NCBI GenBank assembly: GCA_047495785.1
Contig: JBLDXI010000023.1
Span: 1 to 64,000, forward strand
Direction of reading: 5' to 3'
DNA: 64,000 bases
From: Lepidodermella squamata
Taxonomy: Eukaryota > Gastrotricha
Shown here: positions 46,879-55,919 of the stretch, piece by piece
How the letters are laid out: each line of letters opens with the position of its first letter
Numbering within the stretch: the first letter of the stretch is position 1
Program-made: the position numbers and the translations under genes
Notes under the pieces: generated by a model
Told to the model about the DNA's origin: nothing
Database searches by the model: none
Seen by the model: the letters and a program-made list of their open reading frames with translations, nothing else

Positions 46879-49800
46879 TTAATTATTGGTAGGGTAGGTG
46901 TGCATTTTTAACGTTGTGCGATATGTGTTAGCTAAATTAAGTATTTTGTTGATTGTTACGCCATTTACAGATTTACAAGATATAATTACAGCATTAATTG
47001 CATTAATCGCATCATCGCATTGCATTTCATGGAGGATATTATCAGTCGGATCGTTAGTGTGCTCACAACTCAAACACAGGTGGAAAAGCAGATCCATGAC
47101 ACTATTATATAGTTTCGAAGATAGGGTTATGCTAGTGCTATGTTTGTAACAAAATATACATCGTAGTCCAAAGTTATTTACGTAACAGAAAGGTTTGTGT
47201 AGCGAGTTGGTCCGAATCATAGCTAAAATCCTAATATTATTCAGAGACCAGAAAGCTTTTTGCGCACACGAGTATGTCATCAATTTATCGAAGACATCAT
47301 CAGTATATACTGGGTTTGAATATTCTTCTTTCAGTTTAGAGATCGTATTAGTTTTGTCGTTAATGATCCATTTTTCATGCCATTTTGCTAGTAGCGATAA
47401 ACCTTCGAATTGGGAAGTGGCTTGAAAGATCTCGCCACCTCCCAAACCGTCGATATCGCTCTGCAGGTTTTTAAAAATATTTCGATATAGCTTTTTATTG
47501 CCGTCGATTATATTAAACGCTGTTTTTAAAAGCACGTGATTGTCCTCGAACTTGAGCCGTAGGAAATATCTAACAGCTGTTTTTGTCAACATCAATTTAG
47601 GCGGTTCCAGGTAAAATTCACGCTTGACAAGTTCATCTCGTGCCGAGGTAGGAATCCGGCCGAGCTGTTTCACAAAAAGCGTATTAAATGGAAATATTTT
47701 GTTCTTTTTTGTTTGGCCCCAGAAACCTCCCGCATATGTGTAATTACCGACCAGATAGGAGTTGTATAGAATATTGAATGTTTTTGGGGGAAGATAAGCG
47801 GTGAAACGGTCGATCATATTAGGCACAAGGGCGGCAACTCGTTTGGTATTCGCATTGATCACTTCAACCATTTTGTCGAAGTTAAGATTATGAGTGAAAT
47901 AGACCCCGAGATATTTAAATTCCTTGACTCTTTCAAGCTCCGTACCATTCAGATTGAATTTAATATCGATTTCGGTGAATCTTTTTTCAAAAATCATTAT
48001 TTTAGTCTTTTCAACATTAATTTTGAGCGAATTCTCGTCGGCGTAGGTTGTTAACGCGTCCAGCATACTTTGTAGCTGAGCTGGGCTTTCGGCAATTAGT
48101 GCTAGGTCATCGGCATATAGTATGGCTAAAATAACGTATTCACCGAACGTAAGGCCAGGGAACAGCGCCATCAAATACGGTATTAGGTCGTTTATGAATA
48201 TAGAAAATAGCAGTGGCGATAGTGGGTCTCCTTGCCTAACACCAACATTTGATGTTATTGGCTTGTCATAGAATATATTCGATTTGACCCGGAGAAAAAG
48301 TTTATTGTCTTCATACATGCTACGCACTACGTCGATGAATGATGTTGGCAGCCCTAATAAGCGTAATTTTTTTATAAGCAAGGCTCGTCTGATTTTGTCG
48401 AATGCATTGGAGAAATCGACAAAAGCTACATATAGTTTTTTTCCCTTAGTCAAAAAATAGGCTATTATTGCGTAGAAAACCGTGCAAGCATCAACTGTTC
48501 CAAGTTTCGGCGTAAACCCAAACTGTTCAGGGTGCAAAATGTCTTTGGAGACGCACCATTTTCTAAGTCGTTTTTCTAAAATACTGGAAAATATTTTCGC
48601 GAAAACTGAAATTAGAGAGATCGGGCGATAATTTTTCGGGTCAAGTCGATTATTTTTCTTGAAGATCGGTATGAGCAGAGCCTTCCGCCAGCATTCAGGA
48701 TATTGTCCAGTTAAAATAATTTTCGTGTATAGGTTTGCCAAAAATGGGTAAAGACCCTTCTTGCACCCATCTAGTTTTAAGCACTCGTAATCTATTTGGT
48801 CCTCTCCAGAACAAGCATTTGACTTCGAATTTCTTATTATCTCTTCTATCTCGGGCTCTGTGACAGGAGCCAACAATAATTCGTCATCTCTATCTAATAT
48901 TTTTCTGTTGACCTTGGTTTCATTCTCTGTTGTTATTTCCTGGGCTGATGTAAAAAGTTCTGTAAAAAATCGAATTATTTCGTCACCTGTTGGCATTTCT
49001 CGATTCGCCTCATGTGCTTTGAGGTGTTCAAGCTCTTTTGCTAATTTGAAGAAGTCGGACGGGCACATTTCCAGCAACTCTACAAATTCCATGGCTTCTA
49101 TTTTAAGGTCCGATTCTATTTGCTCTTTTTTGAGACGCAAAAGATGCCTGTATTCTACTTCTTCATTATCCATATAATATTTATAGAGCTGGTTGTTCGG
49201 GTGTCTCAGCGATAACTTTCTAGCTTTTCTAACTATGTCTCGTTTTTGAAGGCATTCTTCGTCGAAAAAATTAGTATTAGTCTCAGATTCGGCTTTCGGT
49301 TTTCGAATATATAGAGCTTTTTTGCCGACCATGTAGAGTTTTTTGAGAAGGGTTTCTAAGGAGTCACTCCTTTTTTCACTTTGCGATAGCTCAAACTGTT
49401 CCCAAAGCGAGGAAAAATAATGTTTGTTTATTCTGAAATGCGTCTGTTCATCAACCATTTCAGAGTTTTCAACTACTTTAAATTCCCTACTCATCGTTAA
49501 GGCTATCGGGTAATGATCCGAAATTCCTCCGTTCACTATTACTTCGAAATCAGCTATATTATTCGCTAGTGATTCGGTTGCTAAAGCGTAGTCTACAACG
49601 GTGAATGCCTGAGGATGATTGTTACCGAGTTTTTTGTGGGTAAACTCTCCGTATTCATCAGAGGTTGTGGTGCCGTTCACAATATAAAGACCCAGTTCGT
49701 CCAATTTTTCAAAGAAATATTTTCTATTTGAATTAGATGATTTAGGTAGTTCAATGTCTTTAGAATTTCGTTTTGGCACTGAGCTTTGGAAGAAGTCGGA

Positions 49801-50595
49801 ATTAGGATCGAGGGGTTCATATAATTTATTCAGGTTGCCTGTGCGGATATTCAGGTCACCCATCACGATAATGTCGATATTTTTTGGAGAATTAAGGTTC
49901 TCGATACGAACATTGTTTCGAATTTCGGAGATTTTGTTGATCGTTTCCGCCCACAATTTTTTAAATCTGCCGTTGCCTAATTTAGGTTTGGATTTGGGTT
50001 TGCCGCCCTTCATGGATTTACGTGATTTAATTCCATTTTTTTCCGCTTCAGATTTTTCCGGGAGAATATAACAAACAGTCACTAGTAGAATGGAATTCGG
50101 AAAATTCAATTTGAGGACAATCAAGTAGCTTGATTTGTATAGAACGTCAATAATCGACTTCAGAGCAGTATTAATATAGATTATAATTCCCCCTGATAAA
50201 TTTCGACCCCTGGCGCAGCAAAGCTTTCTGGCTGGTGCATGAACAACAAAGAAATTGTTACGTAGAACAGGAGGTACGAATTTATCATCATGCCATGTTT
50301 CAATAAGCGCAACGATCATAAATCTAGTTAGGAGAGAAATAATGTCAGGAAACGATTCATTTCTGAATTTGAAAATATTCCAGGTCACAAAACTGATAAT
50401 TAGTGGGTCACAAATAAGTTTTGAATCAAAATTAAACGTTGATGCATTCTCACGTTCAGTCGAGGTTAGCGCGGTTGCTGTCCGTGGCCGATATTGTCGA
50501 CTAGGGCTGATTCGATTGCGAATAGCGGTTGCTACGGCGGTTGGTGATGAAGCTTCGAGACTGGTGCTGGCTAGGGATATCGTCGAAATTTTCGG
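46879..50595 (-). CDS. LINE ORF2: APE endonuclease and reverse transcriptase
   Basis: The frame is stop-free from 50595 to the TAA at 46879 (about 1240 codons). No ATG precedes the endonuclease, so the true start is unclear. The endonuclease motifs run in order: TWNIFKF, LIETWHDD, GDLNIRTG, VDYALA and SDHYPIAL. The RT motifs follow: CRKALLIPIFKK-like region, PKNYRPISLISVFAKIFS, FVDFSNAFDKI, GVRQGDPLSPLLFSIFIND and ILYADDLALIAES. The C-terminus has a Cys/His cluster (LRCIFC ... LFHLCLSC), as in many LINEs. It overlaps ORF1 by 95 nt in the +1 frame, so translation by frameshift, re-initiation or a non-ATG start is likely. Confidence 0.92.
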   Translation of the reverse strand, partial: PKISTISLASTSLEASSPTAVATAIRNRISPSRQYRPRTATALTSTERENASTFNFDSKLICDPLIISFVTWNIFKFRNESFPDIISLLTRFMIVALIETWHDDKFVPPVLRNNFFVVHAPARKLCCARGRNLSGGIIIYINTALKSIIDVLYKSSYLIVLKLNFPNSILLVTVCYILPEKSEAEKNGIKSRKSMKGGKPKSKPKLGNGRFKKLWAETINKISEIRNNVRIENLNSPKNIDIIVMGDLNIRTGNLNKLYEPLDPNSDFFQSSVPKRNSKDIELPKSSNSNRKYFFEKLDELGLYIVNGTTTSDEYGEFTHKKLGNNHPQAFTVVDYALATESLANNIADFEVIVNGGISDHYPIALTMSREFKVVENSEMVDEQTHFRINKHYFSSLWEQFELSQSEKRSDSLETLLKKLYMVGKKALYIRKPKAESETNTNFFDEECLQKRDIVRKARKLSLRHPNNQLYKYYMDNEEVEYRHLLRLKKEQIESDLKIEAMEFVELLEMCPSDFFKLAKELEHLKAHEANREMPTGDEIIRFFTELFTSAQEITTENETKVNRKILDRDDELLLAPVTEPEIEEIIRNSKSNACSGEDQIDYECLKLDGCKKGLYPFLANLYTKIILTGQYPECWRKALLIPIFKKNNRLDPKNYRPISLISVFAKIFSSILEKRLRKWCVSKDILHPEQFGFTPKLGTVDACTVFYAIIAYFLTKGKKLYVAFVDFSNAFDKIRRALLIKKLRLLGLPTSFIDVVRSMYEDNKLFLRVKSNIFYDKPITSNVGVRQGDPLSPLLFSIFINDLIPYLMALFPGLTFGEYVILAILYADDLALIAESPAQLQSMLDALTTYADENSLKINVEKTKIMIFEKRFTEIDIKFNLNGTELERVKEFKYLGVYFTHNLNFDKMVEVINANTKRVAALVPNMIDRFTAYLPPKTFNILYNSYLVGNYTYAGGFWGQTKKNKIFPFNTLFVKQLGRIPTSARDELVKREFYLEPPKLMLTKTAVRYFLRLKFEDNHVLLKTAFNIIDGNKKLYRNIFKNLQSDIDGLGGGEIFQATSQFEGLSLLAKWHEKWIINDKTNTISKLKEEYSNPVYTDDVFDKLMTYSCAQKAFWSLNNIRILAMIRTNSLHKPFCYVNNFGLRCIFCYKHSTSITLSSKLYNSVMDLLFHLCLSCEHTNDPTDNILHEMQCDDAINAINAVIISCKSVNGVTINKILNLANTYRTTLKMHTYPTNN

Positions 50596-51499
50596 TCAAT
50601 TCCTGTTCGAAGTCCTGCTCGTAGTTGTCCTGGTTTTTGAAATTCTGATTCGCTGTGAAGCCAGGGCCATAAGCTCCGTTTGGCATCGCTTGTTGGCTAA
50701 ACTGTGCTGGCTGTTGCTGCTGGTGGCCGCCGTAACCATAAGCTGGTCGTTGTGGAACGGGTTGTTGCCCACGCGAGTGAGTCCACGGATTCGTCGGCCG
50801 GGTGAAGGCCTGCTGGCCACTGGGTGGTTGATTTTGTCCTCCTTGGCGTTCCTGGGCTTTGCGTCTGGCGTCAGCGGCTCTCTGACGATTCGACCACCTG
50901 TTTTGCTGGTTGTTGTTTTGCTGTGTCGTGGCACCTGTTTGTTTCTCGACCTTTCCAAGTGCGGATTTGAAGACGAAGTTGCCGTAGCGCTCCGTTAGCA
51001 GCTTGTTTCCTACGATGCGAAAGTTCATATCGGGCGATTTGTCGTTTTCGCTCTCGATAAGTTGAGTCACCTTGGCCTGGAGAGCCTTGTTGATAGCCAT
51101 CTTGTGGGGCGTCCGATATCTCACGGCGATGACGTTGTTCTGCGCTAGAAACTTGCGATTCTCGGGCGCCAGAACCTCAAGGATGTAATGCTCATCGGCC
51201 GGGGCCAGCGTGACATGGATTTGTCGCGAGATGATCTGGCCGTTTGCAGCTTGCTTGGGTGGCCCAAACCGCTGGCAGACCATAGGCACGCTCACCAAGG
51301 CCGGGATCGCCTTTTCGATCTCGGTAATCATATCGAATTCGCACTCGTTGCGGGATTCCGGGATGTTGGAGACCAGGATTGAGGCTCTGAAAAGATGGTT
51401 TTCTACACGGCACAGCCGGCGGGCCTGGTCGTTTGAGACCATCGTCAGCCTCTGAACCTCGGTTTCGAGGCAATTAATCCGGTTAATAAGGTCTTCCAT
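50501..51499 (-). CDS. LINE ORF1: coiled coil, RRM-like RNA-binding protein
   Basis: 332 aa from the ATG at 51499 (MEDLINRINCLETEVQRL); the frame stays open upstream to a GTG at 51532, but this ATG starts the coiled coil. Residues 1-35 form a short coiled coil. About 40-180 resemble the RRM plus C-terminal domain of L1-type ORF1 (ASILVSNIPES, then QIHVTLAPADEHYILEVLAP). The last 130 residues are low complexity, rich in Gln, Asn, Gly, Arg and Tyr, with GGHQQQQPAQFSQQA. No zinc knuckle. The likely role is RNA binding and assembly of the retrotransposition particle, with the Q/N-rich tail perhaps promoting condensation. Confidence 0.85.
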   Translation of the reverse strand: MEDLINRINCLETEVQRLTMVSNDQARRLCRVENHLFRASILVSNIPESRNECEFDMITEIEKAIPALVSVPMVCQRFGPPKQAANGQIISRQIHVTLAPADEHYILEVLAPENRKFLAQNNVIAVRYRTPHKMAINKALQAKVTQLIESENDKSPDMNFRIVGNKLLTERYGNFVFKSALGKVEKQTGATTQQNNNQQNRWSNRQRAADARRKAQERQGGQNQPPSGQQAFTRPTNPWTHSRGQQPVPQRPAYGYGGHQQQQPAQFSQQAMPNGAYGPGFTANQNFKNQDNYEQDFEQELTENFDDIPSQHQSRSFITNRRSNRYSQSNQP

Positions 51500-52264
51500 T
51501 GATAGAAAGTGTGTAGTAAAGCGCAGAAGCACACGTTTGCAAAAAAAAGAAAAGCAAGTTGCTTTTAGAACGAAAAATTTGTAAATGAATTAACACTGAA
51601 ATTAGCACTGAAAACGATGAAATTAAAAAAATGGAGGTCGCAGCTGGTTGAGGATTTTTTATTTTGGGTGTCGAGAAGCCCTGTATATGCTATCCCGAGC
51701 GTTTCAAATATCAAAGAGTATTTGGTAAACGCTGAACGCTTTCACAATATCACATGAAAATCATCACCATTTGTTAATTTGGTGTGAATTTCAAGAAAAA
51801 TTGTTGAGAATTGTATGACTGAAGTCGCATCAAAACCCTTCTAGAAAAAAGAAGAACTGCTGAACAAAATGTTGCTATCTCACCTTAGTCGCAAAGTGTC
51901 AAATTTCACGTAAAGCCCGGCTTCGGATGCTCATGGTGTCATCAGATGCACAACGGGATCCTCGTCGCCGCCTACTCGATCGTGAAGCTTCAACGATGCT
52001 TTCCTGCCTGATTAGCTGTGTTCAGCAGTCGCGATCCAGTACTACTAAGACACCGTCGGGCGGGCGGCTGTCGTCCACACTGAAACTTCGACAACAAACT
52101 CTTTTAAGAAAATGCTTTCGCAATCTTCTTTTCATTTTTCGGAGGACATGTCCGGCTAATACCTTCTTGCACCAACTCATTAAATTGATTGCAGATAGCG
52201 AAAGCATTCACAGACAGATTTTTGATCGCGTCGGCTTCGTAGCCAATCTTAACTACGTAAAATT
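51500..52264. other. LINE 5' region and spacer upstream of gene D
   Basis: The first part is presumably the LINE 5' UTR on the minus strand. A 135-codon frame at 51927-52334 runs into exon 1 of gene D in another frame and matches no family. No other gene seen. Confidence 0.4.
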
Positions 52265-55090
52265 ATGCTTCTATCACTTGCATGCATCGCAGTCACGTTA
52301 TCGCAAGCCAACTGCCAGCCGCTCATCACGCTGAATGAACCCATGCCAGATGTAGTGCGGGCGCCAATCACCAACTCGTCGAAGCGCCTTGCCATTCGAG
52401 TGCTGACGACCATGACTTACACCGGCGTGTTCCCGGGCGGGCCTCTGTGCACTGTCGCCACTGAGGCGGCTCTTGCTAACCTGAGAAAGCTGCCCAACTG
52501 GCTGCCCGACTACGACCTTGAGTTCGAACTATTCGACGATGTCGTAAGTAGACTCAGGAATTGATACTTCATGTGTTACTTGCAATTTAATAAACGGCAG
52601 TGCGACGACGGGGTTGGATTCAATGAATTACTTTCACGGCTACGAAACTACGAAAACGAAGACCGATTTCCGCTGGTTCTAGCGTCAGAGTGCGCTGCTC
52701 AGGCACAAGTTTTGTCAGCAAAGGTTCTGCGGCATTACAACCACATCGGGGTTAGTTGAATTTGTATTGGTAACCAGGCATAAGGTAGCTTTCAGATAGC
52801 CCTGTTTCCTCTATCCGTGGATGTGGCTCTGAATCGCAAGAAATTCGACCACCTGGTGGCGTTGGGCGAGCAGCCGGACTTTTACTACGCAGCCATGGTC
52901 GATTTCGTTGTCGCCATGAACTGGACCCGCGTCGCTGCTCTCTCTGAGATCGTACCTCTCTTCAACATTGTAATGTCTTTTGTGACTCCATGAAATCTCT
53001 CACCATTGAAAGATCTGTTTATTCTCAATTAGCTTGATTCGTTCCTGGTGCAGCACCTGGACAAGCATCACATCCAGCTGATCTACATGGAGCAGATCAG
53101 CTTCGAGTTCGACGTGCGGTCGTTCTCGCTCGAGGAATTCCGAGAGAGGGACGCGCGCATCATCGTAGTAAGCGTGTTCCAGGGCGCTCTCGCCGCCTGC
53201 GTCCTGCACCGCAACGGCTTCCACGGCCGCAAGTTCGTGTTCCTGTTCTTTGGCTGGGACAACATCGGCGAGCCGCCGAATATCCCGCCCGAGGCGGCCG
53301 ACTGGTGTACGCAAGATATGGTCTACGAAGTTCTCAAGTCCGTCATCCGATTCACAGACACAACGTGGAACACTGTGCTGGGTGACGGCTTTCGAGATGT
53401 GACTAACCAGTCGATGGCCGATCTGTATGCCGAGCTAGATCGATCTATTGTCAACCCACGCTCATCGACAGGGTTCGACTATTGGCCCGAGATATGCTAC
53501 GATCGAACTGTTGCAACGGGTCTCGCATTAAACATGACCGAGGCCGCACTCAATGAGAGTAAGTTCAATTTCAAACGATCTCTACTCAGCTACGTTGAGC
53601 ATTGATTGAATCATAGGAAACCAAACATTGGCGGATTGGTTGGTCACAACTGATACCATAAGGAGAAATGGCGATGAACTGGTTTCGGTGATGAAGGAAG
53701 TTATGCTGAACCTCAAATTTACGGGCCTGAAGGCCGACTACGAATTCGATCGGGCGACTCGGGGGTCGAAAACGTTGTTCCCGGTCAGCTTCTCGCAGGC
53801 CGTGATCGCCAACACATCGAAAATGACAGGCCAATCTTCTGTGACCATCGCCATCGCCGTACCTGTGCGCAACAGCAATCGATCTCTGACACTGACGCTG
53901 CAGCGGATGAACTGGGGAACAGTTCCTCGCGATTCTCTCTTGATTGACCAAGTTCGCAAGCCGTTCATATCCGTTGCAGGCAATGCTGTCCTGAAAGGTG
54001 AGTTCATATCATGCGCCAAGAAACGATATCGTTCAGCCGTATGCTGTTTTCTTAGCTTTGGCCATTTTAGTTCTTATCGCAACTATCGCATGCGTCGCGC
54101 TGCCATCGATGGCGATAGTGAAGAGCCGATATGCTTCGTTACGCATTGACACCGTCGATTGGCTAATGCTGGTGAGCGATGGCCTACTCTTACTGCACGT
54201 CCTCGTTATTCCAGTGAGATCGTCTCAATCGATGCATATCGACTGCTCGATCTCCGCCTGCATATGCTCGGTAGGCATTTCGCTGAATCTTGCAGCAGTC
54301 TCAACTCGGCTGACCGAAGAGTTGAAGCACAAATACAGCAGGCAGTCGTTCGTCATCCATTGGATCAATTGGGGCGTGAAATTCAGAGGGGCTTTCAGCG
54401 TCGGTTGGACGCTTCTGCAGACAGGCCTCACTGCTTCTTCGCTCGCAATCGCGCCCTTTGCGGTTGTCAAATCGGAGTCGCCAGTTACGCTTATCGACGC
54501 GGATGGAGACATGGCCGTAGTAGAGTACCGCCTCGAGTGCGTCTCGCAGGGCATATCTTCACCTGCAGCCGCAGGACTTATGGTTACGTCGCTAGTCAGC
54601 AACTTGCTGCTCTTGCTTCACAGCCTGTGTTTGGCGGTGCTGAGACTGAGAAAGCGTCGACCTGCTGTCGCGTTGGCAAATCAATCATCGGCAAACCAGC
54701 AATTCGAATCGCGCAATCGCGTGGATTCGGTAAGCCTCTAGAATTTATGATATTTTTAGGAAAATCAGCATCTGAGCGTGATAGTTTTAAATGCTTTTTT
54801 GGTTAACATTTAACATGCTTTCAATTTGGCAGACGACGCAGCCCCGGCGAGCCCGCTGGATGGCGAACCTAGCCCTGGGCAACTTTGGCATTGTCGTTGC
54901 GTCGGCGCTTATCACTGTATTGGGACTGCGAAATAGCCGCCACATTTTCGTTGTTGTCGCGACCGGGGCGATCTGCTTAGCGATCCTCAACCTGGTAATG
55001 CTGTGCGGAAACAAGCTGCAGATCCAACAAATTGCACGTGCGAAGCTGAAAAAACAGGTTGCACCTCTGAGGGACATGAAGCCATCCTGA
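52265..55090 (+). CDS. GABA-B-receptor-like class C GPCR, gene D
   Basis: Seven exons: 52265-52543, 52601-52750, 52796-52969, 53033-53558, 53617-53997, 54056-54729, 54833-55090. All are GT-AG and the total is 814 codons (813 aa) in frame. Signal peptide MLLSLACIAVTLSQA. The ligand-binding domain has GPLCTVATEAALANLR, GFHGRKFVFLFFGWDNIG, PPEAADWC and FTGLKADYEF. The 526-bp exon 4 equals exons 4+5 of gene A, so the intron after the WC...M segment is absent. Seven membrane segments, with TM3 and ECL2 cysteines (IDCSISAC, YRLECVSQG). ICL3 is longer and basic (RLRKRRP). The tail is short. Exons 3-4 and the intron between them are nearly identical to gene F. Confidence 0.88.
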
Positions 55091-55143
55091 GCTCTCTCTT
55101 TCTCTGTCTCTCTCTCTGTCTCTCTGTCTATCTCTCTCTCATT
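55088..55143. repeat. (CT)n-rich microsatellite
   Basis: Imperfect CTCTCTGT tract directly after the gene D stop codon, within its 3' UTR. Confidence 0.85.
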
Positions 55144-55184
55144 CCGACGGAGTCAGCGAGACATAACTTTAACGTCGCTTCAGA

Positions 55185-55190
55185 AATAAA
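55185..55190 (+). terminator. Candidate poly(A) signal of gene D
   Basis: AATAAA 95 bp after the stop codon; a second one is at 55255. Sequence match only. Confidence 0.45.
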
Positions 55191-55919
55191 ATTTCAAATC
55201 ATTTTATTGCGCGATAACGTGCTGCAAAAATTTCGCCCCGATTGGCGCTGCTTAATAAAATGAAGGAGATTTCGTCGCAGATTAGGTTCTTGACCAGGGT
55301 GATACGCAAGATCCGGTCAAGTAGATCCCAGCTTGTGTGATTTTATCATTATGGTTTCTTATCTGTCGTGAAAGGTGAGGGGCTGAAAAATTGCAAAATT
55401 GAAATGAAAGAAGATTGAGATTATCTTTATTGAAATTTGCTAATCTAAAGTTGGTTACGAAACTAATAATTTGCTGTTATATAAACATACGATATAAACA
55501 TCTACGGTGGACATTTTGTACAAGGATGGTTGAAAACTCGCACTCATGTAGTCAATCACGATGCACCTATATAACCCCTCATATTCGTAGCTTCAAGACT
55601 GACAATTTTGCTCATGTTCTCGGGTAGAAAATCAGGAAGCAATCGCCCAGTGGAGAAAAAATGCATCTGCTAATGATGTCAATTTTCGTGTGCTCAATCT
55701 TCCCAGCTAATAAATCAAACGCGGCTCTAATTCTGAGCCCTGTGACGTCAAACATGTATGTGTTTCTTTATTTCGTTTTAGCATGTTATATGATAAGCAG
55801 CTGCTAATCAACCTCCGCCAGGCAGTGTCGATATGCGTCAGTCAATTCGAGTTGCCTATATTTCCGAATTGCGAAGCACATATCATCTTAAAGGCTTGAG
55901 ACAAACAGGTTTTGAAATC
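55191..55919. other. Spacer between genes D and E
   Basis: No supported gene or repeat; presumably the 3' end of D and the promoter of E. Confidence 0.4.

Larger units (their letters stand above)
46879..51499 (-). mobile_element. LINE (non-LTR retrotransposon), two ORFs
   Basis: Minus-strand element with an ORF1 RNA-binding protein and an ORF2 of APE-type endonuclease plus reverse transcriptase. Both frames are open, so it looks recently active. No UTR boundaries or target duplications were recognised. The ORF order and the L1-like ORF1 suggest the L1/Tx1 or a related clade; an RT tree is needed to decide. It separates receptor pseudogene C from gene D. Confidence 0.9.

Noticed and set aside
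51927-52334. 135-codon ORF before gene D
   Set aside because: It overlaps exon 1 of gene D in another frame and has no recognisable domain.
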